NCBI GenBank assembly: GCA_963842335.1 | Contig: CAWJGF010000024.1 | Coordinates: forward strand, 124,001-188,000 | DNA from: PALSA-600 sp963842335 | Lineage (GTDB): Bacteria > Actinomycetota > Thermoleophilia > Gaiellales > Gaiellaceae | Direction: 5' to 3' | DNA length: 64,000 nucleotides | Shown here: positions 1 to 8,497 of the stretch, one piece after another | Layout of the letters: every line of letters starts with the position of its first letter | Position numbering within the stretch: position 1 is the stretch's first letter | The notes under the pieces: generated by a model | Told to the model about the DNA's origin: nothing | Seen by the model: the letters and a program-made list of their open reading frames with translations, nothing else | Databases searched by the model: none | Translations under genes and position numbers: made by a program

Positions 1-540
1 CCCACCAGGGCCGAAGCTAGTGCTCCAGTCCCCAACGCGTTCCGCTGCGCGCCGTCGCGCGAAGAACGTCGGTGCGCTTGGATATCGCCAGAGCGATCGA
101 GAATCCAAGATGATCCCGCGAGTCGGCACTGCCAGCAGCCCGACGTCGCCCGACGGATCCTCGATCCGACCGACGAGCACATCGAGTTTCGGGTCGGAGT
201 CGAACGCGACGACGACATAAGGAAGCAACCCAGGGGGATAGCTGCAGTCATCGTCAGGCCAAGCCACGATCGGAGCCGTTGCGAGCGTCAGGCCACTCGA
301 GCGTGCCTGAGAGACACCGCCACTCGCATTGAGCCTCACCACCTCGGGCGACCCAGGCTCTTGCTCGAGCACAAACACGATGCGGTCGTCGTGGTTTTGA
401 TCGGCGATGATCACGCGGGCGCGAACCGGAGCCTGATCGCGAACGGACGCGAGGAAGAGCGAAAGCTCCTTCTCGCGTCCCACGGTGGCGACGATCAGAT
501 CGATGTCGGCCGTCGCCGGCTGCGGCTTGTCGGTCGCCAC
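1..540 (-). CDS. Glycosyltransferase family 2, N-terminal part (cut by window edge)
   Basis: Reading leftward from GTG at 540 gives an open frame of 180 codons that runs off the window. It opens with a GT-A start (DIDLIVATVGREKEL), followed by VIIADQNHDDRIV and an acidic metal-binding motif AWPDDDCSYPPG near residue 100. These features are typical of GT2 enzymes, which transfer sugars from nucleotide donors at the inner membrane face. The GTG directly follows the TGA of the upstream FkbM methyltransferase (541-543), so the two are probably translated together. Donor and acceptor cannot be read from the sequence. The C-terminus is missing because of the window edge, not because the gene is broken. 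Confidence 0.8.
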   Translation of the reverse strand, partial: MATDKPQPATADIDLIVATVGREKELSLFLASVRDQAPVRARVIIADQNHDDRIVFVLEQEPGSPEVVRLNASGGVSQARSSGLTLATAPIVAWPDDDCSYPPGLLPYVVVAFDSDPKLDVLVGRIEDPSGDVGLLAVPTRGIILDSRSLWRYPSAPTFFARRRAAERVGDWSTSFGPGG

Positions 541-1251
541 TCAGCCGCGCCGGCCGAACAGCACGTTTCCCTGAGGTTCGCCCGGAGGGATTGCCTCGAC
601 AAGCACAGTGAAGCCACGCTGCTCGAGCCAGGCACGGAGCTCGGCGTACAGTGCGCATCCCTCGTACTCCTCAATGATGCTCACTTCGGTGTGGATCAGG
701 CGAACGTGCTCGAGAACGACCTCACCGCAGCGTAGAGCGTCAAGCTCGCCACCCTGAAGGTCCAACCAGAGAAGGTCGGGCTTGACATTGTGCTCGCTCG
801 ACCAGTCGTCGAGCGTCACGCTAGAGACAGTAGCGACGGTCTCGAATTCGACTTCTGGGTGGCTCGTCAGGTGTGTCTTCGGCGCGCGCAGAGAACTCGA
901 GCCGTCGGACGCGCCTGAGCTCAGCCACATCGGCACCGCACCCGTCACCGTGCCGAGCGCGAGCCGATGACACGATACTCCGGCGAGGTTGCCGACGTTC
1001 TGCTCGAGAAGCTCGAACAGCTCGGGTACCGGCTCGAAGGCATGAATCGTGGCGGCACGCCATCGCCGAGCCATCGCTCGGGTGTCACTGCCCACATGCG
1101 CCCCTGCTTCCATGATGACGGGAGCACTCGGAAGGTGCGGCTCGAACAGATCGAGCTCAATTCGATGTGGGTCGTTCCGAGACCTAACCCCGTCGAGCCT
1201 CTCACGAAGAAAACGGCGGACCGGCAAAGGAAGGAGGCGACGCCAGCGCAT
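541..1251 (-). CDS. FkbM family SAM-dependent methyltransferase
   Basis: The 236-residue protein has a SAM-binding loop (VIMEAGAHVGSDTR, about residues 46-59), an acidic second motif (IHAFEPVPELFELL) and the FkbM-type DLQGGELDAL near residue 165. FkbM enzymes methylate hydroxyls on sugars, antibiotics and other acceptors. Its ATG overlaps the TAA of the upstream glycosyltransferase by one base, and the GT2 start follows its stop without a gap. This points to a methyl decoration of the surface glycan made by the neighbouring enzymes. Length is normal for the family; the exact substrate is unknown. Confidence 0.85.
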   Translation of the reverse strand: MRWRRLLPLPVRRFLRERLDGVRSRNDPHRIELDLFEPHLPSAPVIMEAGAHVGSDTRAMARRWRAATIHAFEPVPELFELLEQNVGNLAGVSCHRLALGTVTGAVPMWLSSGASDGSSSLRAPKTHLTSHPEVEFETVATVSSVTLDDWSSEHNVKPDLLWLDLQGGELDALRCGEVVLEHVRLIHTEVSIIEEYEGCALYAELRAWLEQRGFTVLVEAIPPGEPQGNVLFGRRG

Positions 1252-2471
1252 TAGCCACTCGATGATATGCGCGGGTTTGCCGAGCTCCGCTCGCCGGCGA
1301 TGCTCTGAGCGAACTCGCAGAAGTCGTCAAGGCTCTTCGCGAAGCCCCAGTCGGAGACCAGGGCGCGCGAGCGCCGGCCAAATGCGTCTCGACGAGGCGC
1401 GTCACCGGCGAGAGCCGAGAGCGCCGCCGCAGCCGCCGGAGCGTTACCGGGCGCCACGAGAAAGCCGTTCTGCCCCTCGTGCAGGAGGTCCCCGGCCGCC
1501 CCGACCGCGCTCGAGAGCACGAGTGGCAACCCGGACGCCATCGCCTCGTTCACGACGATTCCCCAGGTCTCGCGTCGTGAGAGGAGGGTGAAGATGTCGG
1601 CGGCGACGTACAGCGCGATCAGCTCATCACCTTCGACCTCACCCACCAGCGTCAGGCTCACGCCTGCGCGGGCCGCAAGCGCCTCGAGATTGACCCGTTC
1701 GGGGCCTTCCCCAGCCAGCAGCACACGGATGCGCACGGATGCCTCGCGCTGGGCGAGCCCGACAGCGGCGATGAGAATGTCAAGCCCCTTCACCGGAATC
1801 AGCCGCCCGACCTGCAGGACGACGACCTCGTCGGCGTCGATACCAAGCCCGCCGCGGGTCGCGTCCCGTCCAGGTCGAAGGTCGTCCGCCCTGGCGGCGA
1901 ACTGCGGGACGTCGGGCGTGTTCGGGAACACGATCACCCGGTCGGCCTGCGCACCGTAATACAGCGCGTGCTCGCGGGCGAGTCGGCCAGAGACGAGCAT
2001 CCCGGCGGCCTGCGGGATGACGTGCGGCAGCACCAACCCTTTCACACGTCGCACCCACGGCGGCCGTGGCTCGCGAAAGTGGTTCTCGGCGTTCAGCAGA
2101 TATGGCACTCGGTGGAACCTGCACCAGAGGATCGCCGCCTGGGCCGCGAAGACAGCCCAGCCGGCGATCACCACGAGATCGAATCCGCCCCGGTCGAGAA
2201 AGCGCCAGATCCCAGGCGTGATCGGGTAGTCATGGTGCAGGACACGCGTCGTGGGGAGACTCCAGCCTCGCAACACTCGCGCCTCAGGGTGTTCGACGGA
2301 CCAGGTCCGCTGCTGGTAAGTGCGGGTCGAATAGACAACGCTTAGATCGATTTCGGGTCGCGCCGCGAGAGCCTGCAGATGCGGGACACGCGACGGTGTC
2401 GGCTCACCACCCACCCACGCGACGCGGATCGGACGGTCGGGGCCAAAGGCCGTGGCGGACGCGCCGCTCAA
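1251..2471 (-). CDS. Glycosyltransferase family 4 (GT-B)
   Basis: The 406-residue GT-B protein has a variable N-terminal acceptor domain (RVAWVGGEPTPSRVPHL) and a GT4 C-terminal domain. The latter contains VVVLQVGRLIPVKGLDILI, LLAGEGPER and the E-x7-E donor site in RRETWGIVVNEAMASGLP. The family transfers sugars with retention of configuration in the cytoplasm. Its ATG overlaps the stop of the upstream two-domain glycosyltransferase (ATGA), so it is part of a leftward operon with the FkbM methyltransferase and the GT2. The sugar transferred cannot be predicted. Confidence 0.88.
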   Translation of the reverse strand: MSGASATAFGPDRPIRVAWVGGEPTPSRVPHLQALAARPEIDLSVVYSTRTYQQRTWSVEHPEARVLRGWSLPTTRVLHHDYPITPGIWRFLDRGGFDLVVIAGWAVFAAQAAILWCRFHRVPYLLNAENHFREPRPPWVRRVKGLVLPHVIPQAAGMLVSGRLAREHALYYGAQADRVIVFPNTPDVPQFAARADDLRPGRDATRGGLGIDADEVVVLQVGRLIPVKGLDILIAAVGLAQREASVRIRVLLAGEGPERVNLEALAARAGVSLTLVGEVEGDELIALYVAADIFTLLSRRETWGIVVNEAMASGLPLVLSSAVGAAGDLLHEGQNGFLVAPGNAPAAAAALSALAGDAPRRDAFGRRSRALVSDWGFAKSLDDFCEFAQSIAGERSSANPRISSSG

Positions 2472-4948
2472 ACCGCCCGGCCGTCGACGACGTGAGCAAG
2501 GACCTGCTCCAGACGCTCGGCCTGCGCCGAACGCAGCCGGCGCGCTGCGAAAGCCTGGCCGCGACTTCCCATCTCCTTCGCCAGATCGGGATTCGCTGCA
2601 AGGCGGCGAATCGTGTCGGCGAGCGCGCCCGGATCCTCTGGTGCAACGACCACCCCGCCTTCCACCCCCTCGACGAGAGCGGCCGCCTCACCAGCCGCCG
2701 ACAGGATCACCGGGTGCCCGGTTGCCATGAAGTCGATCAGCTTCGACGGGACGAAGTCTGCAAACGTCGGGTGACTCGAAAGTGGAACGAGAAGCGCGTC
2801 GCTCGCGGCGAGCAGCGGAGCCACCTCCTGGAGCGCGACCTGCGGGTGGAAGTGGACGTTCGCGAGCCCTCGGGCCGTGGCGCTTCGGGCGATCGTGTCC
2901 CGCACCGGGCCGTCACCGACGAACGCAAAGTGAATCTCGTCGCCGGTGAGCTCCGCGGCGTCGAGGACACTTGGTAGTGCCTGGGCGATCCCGAGCGTAC
3001 CGGCGAACATCACGAGGTACCGATCGGGCGGCACGCCGAGCTGAGCTCGCGCCGAGGGGTCCGACCCGACAGCGAAGAAGAGGTCGAGCGTGCCGTTCGG
3101 GACGAGCGAGGTCGCGGGCGGCCGGCCGCGGATTGCGTCGATGTGCGCACAGAACGGGGCAGTTACAGCGACGACAGCCGCCGCCTGGCGATACAGAAGC
3201 CGCTCGAGCTGCTCGCCCACCTGCACGGCACGCGCGCTCGGGATCTGGTTGAGGCTGACGGCGGCCGCGGGCCAGAGGTCGCGCACATCGAGCACGAACG
3301 GGGCGCGATTCAACCGCGCGAGCGCCAGCCCGGCGAGCCCGGTGAAGAGCGGCGGTGACGTGGCGACCACGACGTCGGCGCGGCCCGCGACCGGAGCCAT
3401 CGCCGTCGCGAGCGCCATGTAGGAGAGATAGAAGGCCATCCGCGTCTTCTGCGTCTTCTCGGTCGCCGCCTTCACCCAGACGCGCAGGACGCGGTAGGGA
3501 TTCGAGCGGTCGTCCTCGTACAGATGGCCGCGATACGACTCGGGGATCACGCCGTGCGGGTGGTTCGGGAACTCGCAGATCACGGTCACCTGGTGGCCTT
3601 TCGCCGCCAGGTACTCGGCAAACGACTGCATCCGCGACTGCGTGGCTCCGACCTCGGGCGGGAAGTACTGCGAGAGCAGGATGATGCGGAGCGGTTGTGT
3701 CACGCGCGCGACCGAGAGCCGCGGCATCGTCGGGGTCAGCGGACCGGGGCGTGACGAAGCGGCTCGCGTGACGTCGCGCTCGGCGAGGAGCTCGCGATAG
3801 AGGTGATCCATGTCATCGACGAGGCGCTCGACCGAGTAGCGCGTGCGCACGTCGGACTGAGCGGCGTGCGCCAGCCGGTCTCGAAGCTTCTCGTCGACTG
3901 CGAGCCGCTCGAACGCCGAAGCAATCGCCGTAACGTCCCCGGCGGGCACGAGGAGGCCCGTCTCACCGTCGCGGATGACGTCCTTCACCCCGCCCACGTC
4001 CGTGCTGACCGCGGCGGTCCCCGCGGCGAGCGCCTCGATCAGCGATACCGGCGTCCCCTCGTTCGCCGACGTGAGCGCGACCACGTCCGCAGCGCCGTAG
4101 ACCTGGGCGACGTTCTTCTGCATACCGAGGAAGTGCACGCGGTCGGCAACGCCGAGCCCGGAGGCCAGCTCTTCGAGCTGGGACCGCAACGGCCCGTCAC
4201 CGGCCAGCGCGAGCTGCGCGTCCACCCCGCGTCCGCGCAGGTCGGTGAACGCGGCGAGCAACTCGTCGACCCGCTTGATCTCGGTCATCCGCCCGAGCCA
4301 GGCGATCAGCAGCGTCCCATCGCCGACGCCGAGGCGAGCTCGCAGCGCTGCGGCCTCGACGGGGTCTGCAGTCGCACGTTTGTCGAGGTCGAGGCCGAGC
4401 CGGATGACTGCGAACTTCTCGAACGGCGCGATGCGTTGCGCGACCAACTCATCGCGCACCTCAGGGCTGACCGCGATCAGCCTGTCCGTCCTGTGGGCGA
4501 GCGAGCGCTCCGTCTCGCGAAACGCGAACGTCTTTGCCGGCCCGAAGTACCCACGGAGCACGTGGCCGTGGAAGGTGTGCACGATCACGGGCGGATCGGG
4601 AACCCGCGCGATCGCCGCCGCCAACCGTCCGACCGCCCCAGCCTTCGCGGTGTGAGTGTGCAGGATGTCCGGGCGCAGCGTACGGATGAGATCGCGCACG
4701 CGCAGCACGGCACCGACGTCGTGCCCCGCGTCGATGTCACGCTGCAGCATCGGCAGGAAGAGCGGCTCGACCCCGAGGTCACGAGCTGCGTACTCCATCG
4801 ACCCTTCGGCCGCCCCCACCTGGCCGGCGACAAGTGTTGTGTCATAGCCGCGTTCGGCAAGCCCGCGCGTCAGATACGACACGTGCAATGCCGGACCCCC
4901 GACATTCAGGCGCGCAATGACGCGCAGGACGCGAATGCGCTGCTTCAC
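2468..4948 (-). CDS. Fusion protein: two tandem GT4 glycosyltransferases
   Basis: This 826-residue frame holds two complete GT-B enzymes. The first half (about residues 1-385) has RVLRVIARLNVGGPALHVS, ILHTHTAKAGAVGRL, IAWLGRMTEIKRVDEL and NEGTPVSLIEALAAGTAA. After about 30 Arg/Pro/Thr-rich residues the second half begins (LRIILLSQYFPPEVGATQSR) and has PFVLDVRDLWP, VMFAGTLGIAQALPSVL and FVPSKLIDFMATGHPVI. It resembles the WcaI/WbuB-like group. I chose GTG at 4948 because a TATCCT -10 box lies exactly 6 nt upstream and the GT fold starts there; a TTG at 4996 would add 16 poorly conserved residues. No stop or frameshift separates the halves. The product may add two successive sugars, which is inference. 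Confidence 0.85.
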   Translation of the reverse strand: MKQRIRVLRVIARLNVGGPALHVSYLTRGLAERGYDTTLVAGQVGAAEGSMEYAARDLGVEPLFLPMLQRDIDAGHDVGAVLRVRDLIRTLRPDILHTHTAKAGAVGRLAAAIARVPDPPVIVHTFHGHVLRGYFGPAKTFAFRETERSLAHRTDRLIAVSPEVRDELVAQRIAPFEKFAVIRLGLDLDKRATADPVEAAALRARLGVGDGTLLIAWLGRMTEIKRVDELLAAFTDLRGRGVDAQLALAGDGPLRSQLEELASGLGVADRVHFLGMQKNVAQVYGAADVVALTSANEGTPVSLIEALAAGTAAVSTDVGGVKDVIRDGETGLLVPAGDVTAIASAFERLAVDEKLRDRLAHAAQSDVRTRYSVERLVDDMDHLYRELLAERDVTRAASSRPGPLTPTMPRLSVARVTQPLRIILLSQYFPPEVGATQSRMQSFAEYLAAKGHQVTVICEFPNHPHGVIPESYRGHLYEDDRSNPYRVLRVWVKAATEKTQKTRMAFYLSYMALATAMAPVAGRADVVVATSPPLFTGLAGLALARLNRAPFVLDVRDLWPAAAVSLNQIPSARAVQVGEQLERLLYRQAAAVVAVTAPFCAHIDAIRGRPPATSLVPNGTLDLFFAVGSDPSARAQLGVPPDRYLVMFAGTLGIAQALPSVLDAAELTGDEIHFAFVGDGPVRDTIARSATARGLANVHFHPQVALQEVAPLLAASDALLVPLSSHPTFADFVPSKLIDFMATGHPVILSAAGEAAALVEGVEGGVVVAPEDPGALADTIRRLAANPDLAKEMGSRGQAFAARRLRSAQAERLEQVLAHVVDGRAV

Positions 4949-4954
4949 GCGTCG

Positions 4955-4960
4955 AGGATA
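4955..4960 (-). promoter_or_regulatory. Putative -10 box (TATCCT) for the two-domain glycosyltransferase
   Basis: TATCCT on the minus strand is followed by six bases and then GTG at 4948. This places a likely transcription start on or next to the start codon (leaderless mRNA), and the same geometry recurs at other gene heads in the window. No convincing -35 was seen. Confidence 0.4.
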
Positions 4961-5009
4961 ACGACGGCCGAAGCCGTCAGCCGACGCCACCTCCAACCTC
5001 CCGCGCGGC

Positions 5010-5015
5010 TACCTT
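5010..5015 (+). promoter_or_regulatory. Putative -10 box (TACCTT) for the acyltransferase gene
   Basis: TACCTT is followed by seven bases and GTG at 5023, consistent with leaderless transcription. It lies back to back with the minus-strand -10 at 4955-4960, so this 75-nt gap probably contains two divergent promoters. Confidence 0.4.
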
Positions 5016-5022
5016 CCTGGCG

Positions 5023-6999
5023 GTGAAGGCCGAGAGACGTCGCGCGGACATCCAGGGACTTCGCGCACTCGCCATCGTTCTGGTCGTCTCCTACCACGCT
5101 GGAATCGGGGTGCACGGCGGGTTCACCGGAGTCGACGTCTTCTTCGTCATCTCCGGGTTCGTCATCACGTCTCTCCTGCTGAGAGATCTCGCGGCGCACG
5201 GAACGATCCGGTTCGCGAACTTCTATCGCCGGAGGGCGCTCCGGCTGCTGCCCGCGCTCGGCCTGATGGTGGCGATCGTCGCGCTGCTAGGGATCCTTTT
5301 GGCTCCGATCGATGCGCTGCACATCGGGGCGCTCACTGGGCTCGCGTCGGTGTTCTTCGCGGCGAACGCCTACCTCTACCTGCAGGGCGCCGACTACTTC
5401 GTCGCAGCTGTCACCCACGACCCGTTTCTCCATCTCTGGACGCTCGCTGTGGAGGAGCAGTTCTATCTTGCGTTTCCGGTTGTCCTGCTCGTCGGCTGGC
5501 GTCTCGCCCGACGCCGTGGTGCGACGGCGGTCGTCGCCGTCGTCGCAGGGATGTCGTTCCTGCTCTCGCTCGAGCTGTCTCGCGGCCACCTGCTGGCGCT
5601 GCAGCATCGGCCGCAGCAGTTTGCCTTCTACGGCTCACCGGCGCGCGCCTGGGAGTTCGCGGCCGGCGCGCTGATCGCACTCGCCGGCACTGCTCGCGTC
5701 CCGCGGCTGGTCGCCGAGGGGGCTACCGCTGCCGGGCTTGCGCTGGTGGTCGTCGGGGCGTTTGTCATCACCAGCACAACCGGCTTCCCGGGGACGGCGG
5801 CGCTGCTGCCGGTCGGCGGCACGGCCCTCGTGATCGCGGCAGGCTCTGAGAGCCTGCTCGCCCGTGGTCTGCTCGGAAACCGGCCCGCAACCTGGATCGG
5901 CGACCGTTCTTACGGCTGGTATCTCTGGCACTGGCCCGCGATCGTGTACGCACGTGCGCTCTGGCCCTTGGAGGGATGGGTGCCGGCCGCCGCAGCCCTC
6001 GCGGCGCTTCTGCCTGCGGCTCTCTCGTTCACGTACATCGAGGATCCCATCCGCCGTCGGCGCACGCTCAAGGGCACGCGCGTCCGCACGATCGCGGTCG
6101 GGGCTTCGGTCATCGGCGCCATCGCCTCCGGTCTGATGCTGAGCGCGACGCACGCGCTCGCTCGCACGGGACCTGGCGCAGACTGGGCCCAGGCGAGCGT
6201 TCAGCACGTCGACAGGCAGCGTGGCTGCGAGAGCAGCGCCCCTCTCGACGCTTCCAAGGTGTCGTCTTGCACCTGGACGGTGGCTCACCCGCGCGGACGG
6301 ATCGTCCTCGTCGGGGACTCGACGGCGAGCGCAGTCTCCGAGGCGGTGGTAATGGCCGGCAACCGAGCGGGCTACGACGTAACGGTCTCGACGTACTTCG
6401 GCTGTCCATTCGTCGCCCTGCGTGTCTACGGGTCGACGGCTCCACCGGCCGTGTGCGACGAGATCGATCACGTCGGATTGCGCACGATCCGCGCCCTTCG
6501 GCCGGCCCTCGTGTTCGTCGTGAATCGCACCGACGACTACACCGACGGGTCTATGGGCCTTGCGCAATCTGGCGGCACGGCCCGCTACGAGCGTGGCGAA
6601 CGACTCGGGCTCTGGACGAGCGGGCTGCGAAGCGACCTCGCGGCGCTCAGCCGAGCCTCGATCCCCGTCGTCGTGGTCGGGCAGGTCCCACGGATCTCGG
6701 ACGCTCCGACGCAATGCGCGGTCGTACGCGTCCTCACACGGACGTGCTCGGCCTCCGCACCACGCGTTGCGGTCGATGCCGAACTTGCCCCGTCCCTCGC
6801 CGCGAACGAGCGCGCTGCACGTGGGCTGGCCGGCGTCTCATCCCTCGACTTGGAAGATTCGTTCTGTACCGCGCGGCGCTGCTCGACGATCGCCGGAAAC
6901 AGGATCCTGTACAGCGACGCGTACCACCTCACCGTTCTCGGGGCTCGCCGCGTCACGGGCCGATTTGCGACAGCGATCCGTTCGCACGCGCGTACGTGA
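5023..6999 (+). CDS. Membrane acyltransferase 3 with C-terminal SGNH domain (OafA-like)
   Basis: The 658-residue protein begins with the acyltransferase-3 signature: DIQGLRALAIVLVVSYHAG with the catalytic-type His, then GGFTGVDVFFVISGFVI and FYRRRALRLLP. About ten transmembrane segments follow. From about residue 420 there is a soluble SGNH domain with the Ser block VLVGDSTASAV and a C-terminal Asp/His block SDAYHLTVLGAR. Enzymes of this design O-acetylate surface polysaccharides or peptidoglycan: the membrane part moves the acyl group across and the SGNH part transfers it. It is divergent from the glycosyltransferase operon and probably acetylates its product. The GTG start is supported by the membrane-fold N-terminus. 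Confidence 0.9.
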   Translation: MKAERRRADIQGLRALAIVLVVSYHAGIGVHGGFTGVDVFFVISGFVITSLLLRDLAAHGTIRFANFYRRRALRLLPALGLMVAIVALLGILLAPIDALHIGALTGLASVFFAANAYLYLQGADYFVAAVTHDPFLHLWTLAVEEQFYLAFPVVLLVGWRLARRRGATAVVAVVAGMSFLLSLELSRGHLLALQHRPQQFAFYGSPARAWEFAAGALIALAGTARVPRLVAEGATAAGLALVVVGAFVITSTTGFPGTAALLPVGGTALVIAAGSESLLARGLLGNRPATWIGDRSYGWYLWHWPAIVYARALWPLEGWVPAAAALAALLPAALSFTYIEDPIRRRRTLKGTRVRTIAVGASVIGAIASGLMLSATHALARTGPGADWAQASVQHVDRQRGCESSAPLDASKVSSCTWTVAHPRGRIVLVGDSTASAVSEAVVMAGNRAGYDVTVSTYFGCPFVALRVYGSTAPPAVCDEIDHVGLRTIRALRPALVFVVNRTDDYTDGSMGLAQSGGTARYERGERLGLWTSGLRSDLAALSRASIPVVVVGQVPRISDAPTQCAVVRVLTRTCSASAPRVAVDAELAPSLAANERAARGLAGVSSLDLEDSFCTARRCSTIAGNRILYSDAYHLTVLGARRVTGRFATAIRSHART

Positions 7000-7022
7000 C
7001 CGGCGGTCGAGTGAGGGCGCTT

Positions 7023-8468
7023 CTACTCCCGGGCATCCCATGCGATGCACCATCCGCCCTCCCAGGGGAGCACCGCACGAACCCTGATGACGACCGCGGT
7101 CGCCTCGATCCGCTGCCCGAACCGCTCGGATACCGTACGTGACTCGACGAAGGCGTCACCGGCGAGCGGCTTGACGTCCACCGCCGCACCCGGCGCCAGC
7201 GGGACCGAGGAGACGACCTCGTGCGGCCCTGCGCCGAGCACCTGATCCTCGACGACGAGCTCGTGGTCGGAGAGCCGCAGCGACCGGACGATCCGAACGC
7301 CGCCCGGCAGCACCGCCTCGCCGGTCAGCTCGTGCTCGTCCGCACGGATGAGCCGCACGCTCGGTAGCGGGCCGGAGCGAAACGCGCCCCAGACGCGGAA
7401 CTGGTCGCCGTCCACCGCAACCGTCGCGTGGGCCTCGCTCCCGCGCTCGCGCGCCCGGATCGCCCCCGGCTCGTAGGTCGACGTTCCCGGGTCGACGACA
7501 ACCGGTCGCCCGTCGACCCACAGTTGAAACGACAGCGCATCGGCATGCGCGTGCGCAGGCAAGAACTCGGGTGCGGGCGCCCCGCAGTCGAACGCGAGCC
7601 AGCAACGGCCGCGCCGGAGGAACACGTAGCCGGTTTCCCGGTGTACCGCGAGGCCCTCCGGCGGGGGCGAAAGCGCAATCGTCGGCGCGATGTCGAGTCC
7701 GCCGTCGTTGAACAGAGCGGGAGCGCCGTCCGGGCGCGACGACGACGCCGCAAACGACTCCATTCGCACGATCTCCGCCTCGAGCGGCGCAAACGCCCGT
7801 AGCTCGAGCAGATCACGGAGGACGAGGCGGTGATAGGCGGGGCTGCGCTCGTAATGCCCTCCGTCGGCCAGGATCTGCTCGGGCAGCTCTCGCCGGAGAA
7901 GCCGCAGCCCACGCTGTACCGCGGCCGCGTCCGACACCGCAGTGCCGCCGAGCACGAGCGCCTTCGCATTACGAACAACGTGGTTTCCGAGGATGTCGTC
8001 CTCGATGTTCCGACCGAGATACACGAGCTGGCGCCTCAGCGACTCACCGACGCGCGGCGACGCCAGAGCGGGCTCGAGACTGACGGCGGCGACCCAGTTG
8101 GCGATCCGGGTCGAGGTCACGTACGGGTGCCACGGCACGCCCGGCTTGGGGGGCGAGCTGTCGAGCCACCGCTCGACGAGCACCCGGGCGCCCTCCGCGT
8201 CACCAGCGCGAGCCGACTCGAGCACGTCGTCCCCATAGTTGAGCGCAAACGCTCGCAGCGCGCCTTCGGGCGCGGATGGCGAGGGGGCGAACGCCGGCGA
8301 GCGCCAGAGCTCGACATTCGCGGGCAGCGGCGATGGGGATGCGCTCCGCACCGTGCGAGGCACGAGCCTCCGCCGGACGGGCCGGGTCGCGCGACGAGCA
8401 AGCTGCCGGGGTCGCGCCGCGCGCAGCGCGTGCGCGTAGAGGGCGACGGTGTCGAGGCCAGAGGTCAC
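7023..8468 (-). CDS. Heparinase II/III family protein (alginate lyase-like)
   Basis: The frame gives 481 residues from GTG at 8468. The N-terminus (LYAHALRAARPRQLARRA) matches the usual helical start of this family. An (alpha/alpha) toroid follows, with NHVVRNAKAL and GGHYERSPAYHRLVLRDL, then the beta-sandwich domain with HAHADALSFQLWVDGRPV and VVDPGTSTYE. Members cleave acidic polysaccharides by elimination and are often found in exopolysaccharide clusters, where they may trim or release polymer. No signal peptide is visible, so its site of action is uncertain. It is the last gene of the 12-gene leftward operon and starts 29 nt after the O-antigen ligase gene. The open frame continues upstream only as a shadow of that gene. 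Confidence 0.85.
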   Translation of the reverse strand: MTSGLDTVALYAHALRAARPRQLARRATRPVRRRLVPRTVRSASPSPLPANVELWRSPAFAPSPSAPEGALRAFALNYGDDVLESARAGDAEGARVLVERWLDSSPPKPGVPWHPYVTSTRIANWVAAVSLEPALASPRVGESLRRQLVYLGRNIEDDILGNHVVRNAKALVLGGTAVSDAAAVQRGLRLLRRELPEQILADGGHYERSPAYHRLVLRDLLELRAFAPLEAEIVRMESFAASSSRPDGAPALFNDGGLDIAPTIALSPPPEGLAVHRETGYVFLRRGRCWLAFDCGAPAPEFLPAHAHADALSFQLWVDGRPVVVDPGTSTYEPGAIRARERGSEAHATVAVDGDQFRVWGAFRSGPLPSVRLIRADEHELTGEAVLPGGVRIVRSLRLSDHELVVEDQVLGAGPHEVVSSVPLAPGAAVDVKPLAGDAFVESRTVSERFGQRIEATAVVIRVRAVLPWEGGWCIAWDARE

Positions 8469-8497
8469 GCGCTTCGGGTCGCTGAGGACGACGGCAT

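Noticed and set aside
5635..6714. A 359-codon open frame on the minus strand
   Set aside because: It is antisense to the acyltransferase-SGNH gene, which has clear motifs.
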